DNA of 64,000 nt from Alitta virens (lineage: Eukaryota > Annelida > Polychaeta > Phyllodocida > Nereididae), in NCBI GenBank assembly GCA_932294295.1, contig OW028574.1:14084215-14148214 (forward strand), read 5' to 3'. The position numbers and the translations under genes are program-made. Below, piece after piece: positions 27,890-38,201 of this stretch. The first letter of the stretch is position 1; each line of letters starts with the position of its first letter. Below the pieces are notes generated by a model, which was given only the letters and a program-made list of their open reading frames with translations, was not told the origin of the DNA and made no database searches.

Positions 27890-30097
27890 GTGGGTGGCTC
27901 TAATTATATTGCGGCAGATCAATCGTAGATATATTCTTTGTACGCAATTGTTGCATGACAACATTGAATCTGAAGGGATATACCTGTCATGTTTGAAAAG
28001 GCCAGTTGGTAACTTATATTTGTCTTCAAATACCGAATTTACACGTTGTACAAGATTTGTTTGAACACAGCAATTACCATGATACTGGAGCATGGTCGAC
28101 TACTTCCATGTTCCATGCTTGGAGATTTATGTCAATCATTTTAAATGTAATGTCATGTGGTCACAATTACTGACCTCCATTAACTAAGTCATGCTGCAAT
28201 CAGTCACTAGCCTGTCTCCCAAATCCTGATAAAACAAATACATTAAAACTTCAAAGCCGAACCTAATAGCAATGACTTCCAGACTAGCAGCAGGGAGCCA
28301 TCGAATCAGCTCATTATCGCCACCCCTGCCAGGGCACCTGAGATATATGCAGAGCATAATCAATGAATCTAAAAGACTTTCTATTTGTTGATTCATTCAC
28401 TAAGTAATAAACGTATAATGAGTGAATAACAGCACTTTCTAGGTGCCTGGATAATCTGAAGTCAGATTTGTCAAACAGCAGGGGTTCTGAGTAGTGTTAT
28501 TCACTGGTCTTGCTTCATTGCAATTCAATCCACGATTCATTATGGCCATTAGTGGCCAGCACTGGACCCTGACTCCAAAACACTGGGCCAAAGATGCAGG
28601 GTTAAGTCCAAAGATACACACTTGGAGCCAAAAATGACGGAATAAATCATACCGTTTATGATACACAGAGCTATTGTCATGGTAATTTGCGATTCTTTAC
28701 AACCATCCATTGTTTACAGTTCATTGTAATATTACATAAATATGACACGACAACGTCCTATTTATGATATAATGATTTCCGTGTTGTAAATCAATGGTCG
28801 TAGCAAACATTTACTGATTTTGCCAAATATTGTCAAAACGGTGAGCAAATTAGTTTTTTACGACATGAAAAAAAAAAAAGAAGCCAAATATTTACATTTT
28901 GCACACAAATTTGCAAGATATTACTCAGAACAATAGTGAATAGAATGTTAACTAAAAGCAGTAAATCAGCGGTTTGTTGAATACTTGTTGAGAGGAGAGC
29001 ATTATGCAATTCAAATCACGTTCCTGTCATTGTCATCACCCACAACAATGAGTGTACTTATTAAGTTAGCATTGAAATCTCCACTCATTTATATGACACT
29101 GATACTATCGCAAAATGAGCTATGCAACTCATGCAGGTGGATTAAAAAGTATAATGACGTAACAGCAATTATAGTAAAACAAGGTAACTAATGATGGTGG
29201 TACATATAAATATATCATCTTAATCGCGAGGTCAGTTGAATGTGTGTCGAGACAAACGTAATTGATCACATATTAAAGCTAAGTCACATTAAGGACTATA
29301 GCTAATAAAGACATCAAATCATGAAACTGTCTACAGATTGGATCCTGACTCTGGGTAATCCCTTTTGAGAACTCCATAATTTGCTCACCAAATCTGTGTA
29401 GTAAGTGTACATTCTCTAAACAACAAATGCAAACATTCTTCAATGAAAAAATCCAACAGCTTGGGTACTTTCCCTTTGTTTCTTTTCTATATATATTTAA
29501 GTAATGAATTCATAACCCACCATCTGATCCTTGAGTCTTTCCAGTAGCATTGTCATCCTGGGAACGGTCTTTCTGTTCAGGTTGTTCAATGGGACAGGCG
29601 GTTTCCTGTTGTCTAGGGAGGGCGGGCAAGCATGTAATGCTTCCATGTTAACCCTGAAAGTCAAGTAAGACAACTGAAGCTTCACAAAAGGACTGGCTGG
29701 CTATGATCCTCTGAAGTGAACTGGTCAACACGATTGGTGAAACCCAAAGCCAGACAAGCCAGGTCGGGAGCCAGAGACGCCATGGCCCCTGTCAGCTGAT
29801 ACAACATCAAAGGCTCAGCGCTGGTCCAGGCCCCCTTTCAACTCCCCTGTGTTGATCATAGCACCCTGTCGGCTCCTCTGTGTTGGCATAAAACACCCAG
29901 CGACTCACTCAAAATCAAACAATTTCCATGGCTGTGAAGTAGGCGCCTAATTGCTTAAAACAAATATAAGGCAGCTGTATCAAGTAGCAGTCTCGCGTCA
30001 TGCACGTCACACTAAATCCAAGCTCAGTTAAATACCATTTACTTAGAAAACAGCATGCCTTAATTGTAGTCTTTGGTATATCTATAGCTAGGTATAT

Positions 30098-30123
30098 CCT
30101 TGGATGAACAGATTCATCCAAGG
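30098..30123. repeat. Perfect 11-bp hairpin
   Basis: ccttggatgaa and ttcatccaagg form a perfect stem around a 4-nt loop (caga). The neighbouring tatatcc is repeated on both sides. The function is unknown. Confidence 0.7.
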
Positions 30124-30700
30124 TATATCCATGGATGGTATATCTTACTGCAGTTTTTTTTTTACTCAAGTCACCAAGGATGATTTGTATGACCAAAAGT
30201 TGATATTGTGTGTGTGTGATCTTTCTGAAGTAATTAATTGCCATCTTGAAGGCTTAGCTAATAAATAGCACAAATGAATGACTAGCCCTTTACCAAAGTA
30301 TAGGCCCACAGTGCAATATTACATATTTTTACGTAATTTTAAAACTGACATAAGAGGCCTAGTCAAGGAGTACCTAGACAGTCTTCCATGATGTGATATT
30401 GAACGAATACGATTCATAAAATTGTACCTAAGCAGCCTAAGAAATAAATATTTTTGCTAATTACAGTGAATAAATTATATAGTGCCCTTACCAATTATCT
30501 CCTTAGCTTTTGAATAGAGTCGACCTTTGATGAGTTTGCAAATTCAAACTGACTGTTGAGGTAATCCATAAGCTGTAAGAGTGAAGCTCTGAATGACCAA
30601 GCAGGGAGTTCTGGCTCTTGAAATTCTTGACTAGTGCAACATACTATGAGAGGCAACCAAGCGTGGACTCGATGCCAGCGACCCCTAGCAGTCGAATCCC

Positions 30701-30717
30701 GGGGGGGGGGGGGGGGG
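30701..30717. repeat. Poly-G run
   Basis: Seventeen consecutive G residues followed by aggggg. Confidence 0.9.
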
Positions 30718-31762
30718 AGGGGGTATCCAGACCACTGACCGGACCTAATTTTTACCGAGGTCTAGATAGTCTTGGGATGGAATTGAACATAAAGTTGTTT
30801 TTGTATAGTTTGCATATTGTTTGCATATTCTTGTAGTAATTTTTCTACTTGGATTGTTATTGCCATGCGCAAGGAAGTGCCATCGCAGTGGGACTCAAAA
30901 TAAATATTCACCTAATTTTTGGTCAGCACAGAAATAAGGGGACTAATTAATTTATCCGTAATGTTAAATCTTGGATGAACTAGATCATGCAAGGTGATTT
31001 TTTGCAACATCTCATAACATTCCCAGAATTAGTAATCATGTAATTTTCCTCTGTAAGTCAGGCTAATATATACAGCCATTTGGGCCGGTCAAAACTTTAC
31101 CATAATGCATTATAGTTGTTACAAACACTTCAAACAAACAAAGAACCAGTGACGGTCATGTGTTTTTATAAATATGAAGTATGCTGTATATATCGAACTG
31201 TCATTGATTTTTATAAGGATATAAAATCATTACTTAAAGTAACATGTGGAATTTTGAGAAATTAAAATAACAAGAAAAACACTGTTTTTTTTTTTCCACC
31301 CAGCCCCAAATGGGCTTATTGGTCATTATGAACCATGCAATGTAATATTTAGGTAACTCTAGTTTGTAATAACATTTATATTACGTACATATCATTTTGG
31401 TTTCATATAAAACTCATCTTCATATTTTCTTTCTAGTGTAGGGGCTAATGTAATGCCGTGAAAACTGTGTGTTAGTTGTTGACACCATACATCTTTCGAA
31501 TCCTTAGAATGTGTAGAACAAGAAAAAATATGGTGTAATTTTTTTTTCAAACAGATTTAATGCAAATTCTGGATGGCTAAAGATTATATATGTTTCACTA
31601 CGTGTATGTAATACATATGGCATGAAATTAATATCAACCTCTAAATTTGAATCTTTTCAAAATACAGTTACTGTTTTAGAAAAAAAGCAATATAAGACAA
31701 AAACAAATTAATCTAATTTTCAGAAAAACACAAATATGTGTATGGTTTGTCCATGATTTCTT

Positions 31763-31867
31763 TATGACCAGCTGCCAGTGGCAGATGTAATGATGAGATA
31801 AGGCTTGGAGTCCACACCATGTTATACATTTACCCCATGGTGGGTCTTTTAATTGTCTCAGCAAAGA
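31763..31867 (+). repeat. Dispersed repeat, copy 2
   Basis: Matches 808-912 in the same orientation (see that entry). The B-box-like tail after copy 1 is not present here. Confidence 0.6.
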
Positions 31868-32694
31868 CACTGATTAAACTACCACATCCCAGCAATCCAA
31901 ATCAAATCGACGTTGGTGCGATGTCAGCGTCCTCAAAACAATGTTAAAACAATGCTGGCCCGATTTGGGATGATTTCTGGGATGCAATCGACATCCAGCT
32001 TAGATGTAGCTCAGGGTGGGGTATTCGTGGATGACATGACCACAAGGACATCTAAATCATAAATCTTGATTAACTGATATAAAAAATGTCTAAATACGAG
32101 AACAAAACAGTTGAACTTCATATTGTAAATTAAAAAGAGCCTTAGAGGAATCTTCCTGACCTTTGTTTAGAAGACTCCACAAATATAATGTCAGCTTCAC
32201 ACTAGTCTTGTGGAGCAACACAAGTGCACACATTCCTTCAGTCCATCTGATTCTTATGAAGGAAAACTACATATCTCATGAACTCTGTACATGTCATTTT
32301 GTTCTTCTTGTAATCACTAACATGACAAAGAACTACATTTGCTGACACAACACCAACATTTCATTAGTTCTTTGAGCATCAACAATTGGTGGTAGGTCTG
32401 ATATCACGTACTGGTATGAAATTGACATTCTCTAACTTCCATCCGTGATCTAGGGGAGATGGGATTTCAGAGTTTGCACCAGGGCACAGCACAAGGGTAT
32501 AATGCCCACAAATTATTGTACTTCACAATTGACCAAGTTAGACGTAACTTCTCAGTCTCTGGGCTTACTTAAACAGGTAAACTTGGCAAATTCATTCAAA
32601 AAGCCACAAGGACAGTAAAGTGCACAAAAAATTACTCTAGACCAAACAAAATAATTCTTAAGATTGTGCGTTTGGTTGACGCTGCATTTTGAAG

Positions 32695-32700
32695 GAAGGC
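32695..32700. repeat. Left target-site duplication (gaaggc)
   Basis: Identical to 52030-52035 and directly abutting the element end. A 6-bp duplication is the known hallmark of Polinton integration. Confidence 0.95.
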
Positions 32701-32921
32701 AGTAGTATAAGATGGTGCTCTACAGACGTCAAAGGAATCCACTTGACATTTGGTGAAACGGAGGTAGTAAGGTAGCAACATCAAAGGGAAACCCATTGTC
32801 TTTTGGAGAACAGGATGAAGTAGGGTAGTAATTAAATTTCACACTCCAATGCATTCGGTGAAGCTAGGGTAGCTTATGTGAAGGAAGGGTAGGTAATAAA
32901 TCGCACACCTGTCAAAGTCAT
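32701..32921 (+). repeat. Left terminal inverted repeat of the Polinton
   Basis: 221 bp, inverted copy of 51809-52029. By eye the two arms differ at two positions (near 32751 and 32855). Similarity stops sharply after gtcaaagtcat. Confidence 0.95.
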
Positions 32922-33129
32922 TGTCACGGTGCAGTGAATCAGACCCCCTCTTGATCCCCCCCATCCATTGTAATCCATTGCAGTCTGCTGTAGCTGGCTG
33001 TAGTCTATGGTGCAATACTTGGGAACCCCCTAATCTAAAAATAGACAGGGTGATCATTTTCTAAAAATAGCTTATGAGGTAATGGGAAATAGGGGGAGCC
33101 AGTGGAACCCTCCAGCTGGCCTCCTACAA
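32922..33129. other. Subterminal region with a second, weaker inverted repeat
   Basis: No gene. It contains ccccctaatctaaaaatag and cattttctaaaaatag (about 33026-33070), which recur inverted near the right end (about 51735-51797). These form an interrupted inverted repeat inside the main terminal repeat. A C-rich block with partly repeated ccattgtaatccattgcag motifs precedes it. Confidence 0.6.
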
Positions 33130-33135
33130 TATAAA
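33130..33135 (+). promoter_or_regulatory. TATA box of the PC4-like gene
   Basis: tataaa lies 43 bp before an ATG in a perfect accATGG context at 33178. This spacing places the transcription start between the upstream in-frame ATG (33082) and 33178, so it decides the start. Confidence 0.65.
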
Positions 33136-33177
33136 GCCCCATCACCCCCACTCTCAACACTCAAACTGCTTCTAACC

Positions 33178-33702
33178 ATGGCAACGACGAGCTCCTCCTA
33201 TTACGCTATGACCACCCAACCTGGTGAATGGTCAACCTATGTCCTGGACATAGGCCATAGGAGGAGCGTTAGGGTGCGATCATTTCCAGAAGGAATGACA
33301 ATTCATCGCCCCGATGTAGAAGCAAGCGATTTGAGAAAATACTCAATCACACTGGGATGTGGTTCAGTCAAAGTTATGAACAAATTCTTTGACGAAATAC
33401 GTCGTGCCGTGGCTGAATGTAAATCTGAGCAAATGACAGAGGAATTCTTTCTCCCTTTGGGTGATATGATTTTCCTCCAAATTAAGCCAGATTACAAATG
33501 TCTCACAATTCGTCAATTCTACAAAAGAAAAGACGATCCAACACCATTACCCGGTATACCCGGTGTTTCATTAAAATTTCAGGAATTCATCAATCTGGAT
33601 CCGGAATGGATCGAATTGTTGGATTGCGTGCGTTATGAAAACGCAGAGATTTGTCAATTCGAACATCCAAAAAATCACAAAATCTGTCAGAAATGTTTCT
33701 AG
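33178..33702 (+). CDS. PC4-like (transcriptional coactivator p15-type) protein
   Basis: 174 residues from the ATG at 33178. The frame extends upstream to an ATG at 33082, but the TATA box at 33130 and the strong Kozak context favour 33178. Residues about 90-143 fit the PC4 single-stranded-DNA-binding fold: a short beta region ending in CLTIRQFYKRK, then PLPGIPGVSLKFQEF, matching the family pattern of an IRxxY strand followed by a G-x-SL turn and a helix. An N-terminal half-copy (about residues 28-70) may be a degenerate repeat. The C-terminus has Cys/His residues (CQFEH, CQKC) that could bind zinc. In the element it may help transcription or bind replication intermediates; this is inference. 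A polyadenylation signal aataaa follows at 33971-33976. The call rests on motif pattern only. Confidence 0.6.
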   Translation: MATTSSSYYAMTTQPGEWSTYVLDIGHRRSVRVRSFPEGMTIHRPDVEASDLRKYSITLGCGSVKVMNKFFDEIRRAVAECKSEQMTEEFFLPLGDMIFLQIKPDYKCLTIRQFYKRKDDPTPLPGIPGVSLKFQEFINLDPEWIELLDCVRYENAEICQFEHPKNHKICQKCF

Positions 33703-34266
33703 TGCTCCCATCATTTATAAAATAACCCTACTGGGTTAAAAAAAAATTTTAAAAACCCTCCAATTCTAAAAAAAATCAGCAAAATGGCTGTACAAAATTA
33801 TGATGTCACAAGCTTGCGTTCACGTCGCGACATTGTAAAACAGGTTACACATTATTGTTGCTTTTACAAGACTGTGTAACTTGTTGACTAAAAGCTTCAA
33901 ACTGACAGTTCCAACCCAACAATCAATTCAAAACCCACCACCACTATCATTTTCATTCCATTCATGATCAAATAAAATTTTCATCACCATCATCCCACTA
34001 GTTGTTTGTAGAATATGCTGATTAAATGAGAATAGTAATCAATGAGTTGGAATCTGTTATACTTCAACTCTTTTGATAACCAGCTCCCCCAAATCAGCTG
34101 TTTAGTGGTTGTTAGGGGTTCAACCAGCCATGGTTTGTCCTAATAATGCTTTTTTGTACGGTTGAAAGCATTTGAGAATGTAGCTTATCGCACTGCTGCA
34201 CACTGCTCTGCACACTGCTCTGCACACTGCTCTGCACAATTCCGTATTCTGGATATTCTGTGTTGA
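33703..34266. other. Intergenic spacer in Polinton
   Basis: No gene. It contains the probable 3' UTR and aataaa (33971-33976) of the PC4-like gene. A 12-bp tandem repeat (ctctgcacactg, about 3.5 copies) lies at 34192-34238 just upstream of the next promoter. Confidence 0.6.
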
Positions 34267-34274
34267 TATAAAAG
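34267..34274 (+). promoter_or_regulatory. TATA box of the packaging ATPase gene
   Basis: tataaaag, 53 bp before the ATG at 34328, at a plausible distance for a pol II core promoter with a short leader. Confidence 0.65.
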
Positions 34275-34327
34275 TGCTAATATACGAAATATCTTAACAT
34301 TTATTCACGAGTTGTGATACGGTAAAC

Positions 34328-34975
34328 ATGTTGGGGTTTGAACCCGGATCCACGCATATCTTATTTGGTCAGTCAGGATCGGGAAAGACTAATTTTATTA
34401 AGCGAATACTACAAAATAAGGAGCATTTATTCGGTGAACAGCCACCATCTATTATAAAATATTACTACGGCATCTGGCAAAATACCTATGACCAAATACA
34501 AGAAATCATAGAAAACATTAGTTTTCAGCAAGGATTACCTACTGAAGATGAATTGTTAGCATTTACTGATCCAGAAAAACATAGTTTGATAATTGTGGAT
34601 GATCTCATGGATGAAGCAGCTAATTCCTCAGTTATGGAATTGTTATTTACAAGAATAAGTCACCATAGGAATTGCACATGTTTCTACATACTGCAGAATG
34701 CTTTCATTCAAGGAAAGAAGCAAGTGACAATAAATCTTAACACAAAATACATGGAAGTATTTCGTTCTCCTCGTAGTTTATTACAATTATCATATCTTAA
34801 TAGTCAAATCTTCCCTCATATCCCTGGATTGTTAATCCAAGCTTATAATGATATAATGAAAAATGAGCAGTACGGGTATCTCATTATAGATTTAACAGCG
34901 CAATGCCCTGATGAATTACGACTCAGAACAAAAATATTCCCCATGGAAGATACTATTATATACAAAAAAGATTGA
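34328..34975 (+). CDS. FtsK/HerA-type genome-packaging ATPase
   Basis: 215 residues. The Walker A motif GQSGSGKT lies at residues 14-21 and a Walker B motif LIIVDD at about 87-92, followed by an acidic pair (DE, 95-96). The short, single-domain layout is that of the A32-like packaging ATPases found in Polintons, adintoviruses and virophages. These drive DNA into the capsid by ATP hydrolysis. A TATA box at 34267 supports this start. It lies before the structural gene blocks, as often seen in this group. Fully open, with no sign of decay. Confidence 0.93.
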   Translation: MLGFEPGSTHILFGQSGSGKTNFIKRILQNKEHLFGEQPPSIIKYYYGIWQNTYDQIQEIIENISFQQGLPTEDELLAFTDPEKHSLIIVDDLMDEAANSSVMELLFTRISHHRNCTCFYILQNAFIQGKKQVTINLNTKYMEVFRSPRSLLQLSYLNSQIFPHIPGLLIQAYNDIMKNEQYGYLIIDLTAQCPDELRLRTKIFPMEDTIIYKKD

Positions 34976-35062
34976 AATACCTAGTGCACCCACTGAAGCG
35001 ATACCCTGAAGTAGCAGGCTGGAGCGTTCCGATTAACTATCGCTTGGTGCTTTATATTCGCC

Positions 35063-35085
35063 CGAGCGGGGCGCTCGCCCGCTCG
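35063..35085. repeat. GC-rich perfect hairpin
   Basis: cgagcggg and cccgctcg form an 8-bp all-perfect stem around gcgctcg in a strongly AT-rich neighbourhood. It sits between the ATPase stop (34975) and the TATA box at 35101. It could be a transcript-end or replication structure; this is not provable here. Confidence 0.7.
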
Positions 35086-35100
35086 TGCGCGTCTAAATGA

Positions 35101-35107
35101 TATAAAT
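35101..35107 (+). promoter_or_regulatory. TATA box of the 35.1-37.4 kb gene block
   Basis: tataaat, about 40 bp before the ATG at 35147. It would serve the tightly packed chain of four overlapping ORFs that follows, since no internal promoter is obvious between them. Confidence 0.55.
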
Positions 35108-35146
35108 GAATGAAATATAGGAAAGTAAATTAGTTACAGGGTCGGA

Positions 35147-35401
35147 ATGGAAGAGAGAACATCTAATTACGAAGAGTGGTATTGCTTCACACGTAAATGT
35201 CCGAAATCTCAGTTCGGATTCATCAGTCAGATTATCGTAATTTATATCATCATTATTACTTCTGTAATCAACCTTTCCATAGAAAACGGTGATAAAACTC
35301 TCTGGTCTACATTGCTAGCTTCCAGCCTGGGCTGTCTCATGCCTAACCCTCGTTTGAAAGGGGTTAAAAATCACAAAATTAATGAAAATATTTTACCATG
35401 A
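35147..35401 (+). CDS. Small two-pass membrane protein of Polintons
   Basis: 84 residues with one clear membrane segment (about 24-46, rich in I/V) and a second weaker one (about 51-70) ending in CLMPNPRLK. From memory of the group, similar small hydrophobic proteins ending in a PNP-type motif recur in animal Polintons; no function is established. It may sit in the capsid-associated or host membrane. Its stop overlaps the next start by 4 nt (ATGA). Confidence 0.7.
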   Translation: MEERTSNYEEWYCFTRKCPKSQFGFISQIIVIYIIIITSVINLSIENGDKTLWSTLLASSLGCLMPNPRLKGVKNHKINENILP

Positions 35402-35733
35402 AAAAAATTTTTTTTCAAAAAAAAAATTTTCAAACAAATTTTTTTCATCTACTTCTTTCTTGTAGCAAAAATCAAGCCATAGCCCTATTAGAAACGGCTA
35501 ATGAAGAACAAGTAGCTAACACAGTAATCATCATATATAATATTACACTCAACTCCTCAGTATTATCACCTCAAACCCAAAAATTGCTTTCCAAACATAA
35601 AAAGTTAATTTCAAAAATAACCAATAAAAAGAATTCCGATAAGAAGAATTATTCTATCATTAGAAATAATTCATCCAAGATTCACAACATTTTGCTATCA
35701 GCTAAAAAGATCCTGATTAAAGTCTTAAAATGA
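35398..35733 (+). CDS. Conserved small Polinton protein, function unknown
   Basis: 111 residues, Lys/Asn-rich. The first 17 residues come from a run of A and T (aaaaaaattttttttc), so the true start may be later. The core (residues 25-105: ALLETA, IIYNI, LSKHKKLI, then KK..I..N and a hydrophobic tail) matches the layout of small basic proteins I associate with animal Polintons, which usually sit between the packaging ATPase and the integrase. No function is known. Overlaps both neighbours by 4 nt (ATGA at each end), suggesting reinitiation or a shared transcript. Confidence 0.65.
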   Translation: MKKIFFQKKNFQTNFFHLLLSCSKNQAIALLETANEEQVANTVIIIYNITLNSSVLSPQTQKLLSKHKKLISKITNKKNSDKKNYSIIRNNSSKIHNILLSAKKILIKVLK

Positions 35734-36347
35734 AGAAATACGTTTTAATTCCATTCACCAACAGTAGTGCAACAGAAGCACCTGCAGCACCTGCGGTACC
35801 TGCAGCACCTGCAGTACCCGCAGTAGCAACTGCAGCTGCTACAACAACAACTGCAGTACCCGCAGTATCAACTGCACCTGCTACAACAACTGCAGTACCC
35901 GCAGTACCCGCAGTACCTGCAGCTGCAGTACCTGCAGTACCTGCAGTACCTGCAGCAGCAGCTGCAGCAACTCCTAAACTAAGTTCTGATAGTATTCTGT
36001 CATCAATCCCTCAGAATATCAAATATAAAGCTCGAGCTATACTACAACATATTGAGGATAATGACAAAAATATAACTTGGAATAAAAAGGGTGAGGTAAT
36101 AATTAATCAAAATCTTATACCAAACAGTCACATCATTGATTTGATAAAATGCATGCTTTACCGTTATAAAAACGTACAACCAGAAGGTTTACATCAGTTT
36201 AGAGTAGCACTGCGAGATAGCAATATACCTCAAACTCTAGTTCAGAATGGCTCAGGGATAATTCGGAAACAAAGTTCACAGAGAAAACCACCACCCGGTG
36301 TTCCTATTACTGAAAAAAAAGAGAGATGGATTTGGCACAAGATGTGA
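35730..36347 (+). CDS. Conserved Polinton protein with Ala/Pro/Val repeat N-terminus
   Basis: 205 residues. Residues about 10-85 are a low-complexity APAVPAVPAA array built from 9-bp DNA units (tgcagtacc and variants). Residues about 88-180 form a folded-looking domain with W..KGE, a short helical block around HIIDLIKCMLYRYKN, then PEGLHQFRVALRD and NIPQ. This layout is shared by a protein of unknown role found in many animal Polintons. It overlaps the integrase start by 22 nt. The repeat tract is prone to slippage, so its length probably varies between copies. Confidence 0.65.
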   Translation: MKKYVLIPFTNSSATEAPAAPAVPAAPAVPAVATAAATTTTAVPAVSTAPATTTAVPAVPAVPAAAVPAVPAVPAAAAAATPKLSSDSILSSIPQNIKYKARAILQHIEDNDKNITWNKKGEVIINQNLIPNSHIIDLIKCMLYRYKNVQPEGLHQFRVALRDSNIPQTLVQNGSGIIRKQSSQRKPPPGVPITEKKERWIWHKM

Positions 36348-37438
36348 GAAACTATCTTCTGGAAAAATTTCAAGATTTTAACTTTCCTGGAGCCTATAGT
36401 AGCGTTGATAAATTCTACAGAGCTATAAAAAAAGATAATAAACATATCTTAACCAGAAAACAAATCAAAGAATTTCTACAAAGTCGAGAGTATTACACAT
36501 TACTTAGACAAGTGAATACTAACTTTGTTAGAAATCGAGTTGTAACTCCATATATTGGTTATCAAATAGACTTGGATACAGCTCATATACCGCAGTACGA
36601 TAAAGATAATTCCGGATATATCTACATCTTAGCTGGGATTGATTGCTTCAGTAAAGTTGCTCATACAGTAGCTTTGAAAAGTTTGAAATCGCAAGAATTT
36701 GTTCCAGCTTTAAAAAGCTTGTTGTTAAAATTAGGGACTATAACCAACTGTCGTTCTGATAGAGGTCCCGAGTTCAGATCCCGTGTGACACAGAATTTAT
36801 TCAAGAAACTGAGAATAAATCATTTTTTTACTAATAATACAGAAACAAAAGCCAACATAGTTGAGAGATTTTTCAAGACTTTAAAAAAGTTATTGTTTAC
36901 CTATATGCTTGCTCAAAATACACACAAATGGGTTGATCAGTTGCAGAAAGCAACAAATTCCTACAATCACTCTTATCATAGCAGTATTAAACAGACTCCT
37001 GCTTCCGTTACAGTATCGGATGAATACAAAATATGGAAGCAGTTATATGAAACGGAGCAACCTGATAAGATACAAACCGATTTTCGTTTTAATATACACG
37101 ATATGGTTAGGATAAGTGTAGTCAGACACCCATTCATGAGAGCATTTGACGAATCGTGGACAAGAGAACATTTCATCATTGCTGATAGAATTATGAGAGA
37201 TATCAAACCAATCTATGTAGTAAAAGACTTGAAAAACGAAGTCTTAAACGGGCATTTCCAAGAAAACGAGCTGCAGAAAGTGGTAGTTGATGATAATCAG
37301 ACTTACCTCATAGAAAAAATACTTAAAAGGAAACGAGATAAAGTGTTGGTTAAATGGTTAGGTTGGCCTAAGAAACACTCGACATGGATGAAAAAAAGTG
37401 AAATAGAACATCTCCAAAAAGCAACACTAGTGACCTAG
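36326..37438 (+). CDS. Polinton integrase (rve) with C-terminal chromodomain
   Basis: 370 residues. The N-terminal region resembles the zinc-less helical part of Polinton integrases. The catalytic core has the retrovirus-type D,D,E triad: D82 in QIDLD, D145 in RSDRGPEF and E180 in NIVERFF, with the last two 35 residues apart. A chromodomain (about 326-360: LIEKIL, VLVKWLGWP, STWM) ends the protein, as in known Polinton and chromovirus integrases, and may guide integration to marked chromatin. It would join the terminal repeats to host DNA and make the 6-bp duplication. Starts within the preceding gene (22-nt overlap). Confidence 0.95.
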   Translation: MDLAQDVRNYLLEKFQDFNFPGAYSSVDKFYRAIKKDNKHILTRKQIKEFLQSREYYTLLRQVNTNFVRNRVVTPYIGYQIDLDTAHIPQYDKDNSGYIYILAGIDCFSKVAHTVALKSLKSQEFVPALKSLLLKLGTITNCRSDRGPEFRSRVTQNLFKKLRINHFFTNNTETKANIVERFFKTLKKLLFTYMLAQNTHKWVDQLQKATNSYNHSYHSSIKQTPASVTVSDEYKIWKQLYETEQPDKIQTDFRFNIHDMVRISVVRHPFMRAFDESWTREHFIIADRIMRDIKPIYVVKDLKNEVLNGHFQENELQKVVVDDNQTYLIEKILKRKRDKVLVKWLGWPKKHSTWMKKSEIEHLQKATLVT

Positions 37439-37650
37439 TCTTGTGACCTAGTCTTGTGACCTAGTCTTGTGACCTAGGCTTGTGTCCTAGTCTTGTGTCC
37501 TAGTCTTGTGACCTAGTCTTGTGGCCTGTGGCCTAGTCTTGTGACCTGTGACCTAGTCTTGTGACCTAGTCTTGTGACCTAGTTTTGTGACCTAGTTTTA
37601 TTACCTAGTTTTGTGACTTAGTTTTGTGACCTAGTTTTGTGACCTAGACT
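37434..37650. repeat. 13-bp minisatellite (gacctagtcttgt)n
   Basis: About 15 copies of a 13-bp unit start at the integrase stop codon, with variants (gtcctagtc, gtggcctgt, cctagtttt). Many units carry cctag. There is no open frame across it. It separates the replication/integration block from the capsid block and may be spacer or regulatory. Confidence 0.9.
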
Positions 37651-37757
37651 AAGAACTGGTACATCCAGGTCTCCAACCCTGGGGTTCCAACCCAGGGCTG
37701 CAACCCTGGGGTGCACTCTTGCGTACAAGTACCCGGTAGTATATTACACAGTGGTGA
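37651..37757. other. Short spacer with CCCTGGG palindromes
   Basis: aaccctggggttccaacccagggctgcaaccctgggg (about 37676-37711) contains near-perfect inverted arms of ccctggg/cccaggg. A TATA-like tagtatatta follows at about 37736, 20 bp before the capsid-block ATG. Confidence 0.5.
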
Positions 37758-38201
37758 ATGAGAAAAAGAACATTCTTAATCATGACATCGTTTGTGGTGT
37801 ATGCTTCTAGTACAGATAGTAAAAATATTTTCACTGACAATAATCCTAATGATTTTATAGTGCAACTAGATAGAAATATCAACCTCTGCGCGGAATCTTA
37901 TGTGGAATTGCTAGACATTAGATGTAGAATTAACGAAAGAACCAAAGAAGAGATATATATTTTTAGCGATGTGTGTCAGGAATCTTTTCTATACGGAAAA
38001 TTGTCACCAGTCTTGCGAGTTTTTCAATTACCAGGGTTGAAGGTTTCTCACACAGAATTCGTACGCCCGATTAAATTGAAAACTATTCAAGGACAACTCA
38101 ATCGCTTCAGAATATATATAAAACCCAGAGAAACCACATCACCACCACTATCACTTTCGGAACTGAACGTAACACTTCGTTTTCACAATGTCAGTTATTA
38201 A
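37758..38201 (+). CDS. Minor capsid (penton-like) protein
   Basis: 147 residues; a second ATG at 37782 would give 139 and begins just before the conserved FVVYAS block, so the start is uncertain. The pattern F-x-V-x-L...L...YVELLDI followed by a central Y/F block and regular beta-strand spacing fits the single jelly-roll penton protein of Polintons and adintoviruses. It lies immediately before the basic core protein, major capsid and protease genes, the usual structural cluster order. It overlaps the next ORF by 14 nt. Confidence 0.75.
   Translation: MRKRTFLIMTSFVVYASSTDSKNIFTDNNPNDFIVQLDRNINLCAESYVELLDIRCRINERTKEEIYIFSDVCQESFLYGKLSPVLRVFQLPGLKVSHTEFVRPIKLKTIQGQLNRFRIYIKPRETTSPPLSLSELNVTLRFHNVSY

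Larger units (their letters stand above)
24056..32694. other. Gene-poor region, right part, up to the Polinton
   Basis: No supportable gene. It contains copy 2 of the tiny element (26545-26620), a long AGT-triplet array (27665-27889), a short perfect hairpin (30098-30123), a poly-G run (30701-30717) and copy 2 of the dispersed repeat (31763-31867). The last bases (about 32685-32694) are half of a palindrome split by the Polinton insertion. Confidence 0.5.

Noticed and set aside
33082..33177. Upstream in-frame ATG for the PC4-like protein
   Set aside because: It lies before the TATA box (33130), so it would not be in the mRNA; its translation looks non-coding.
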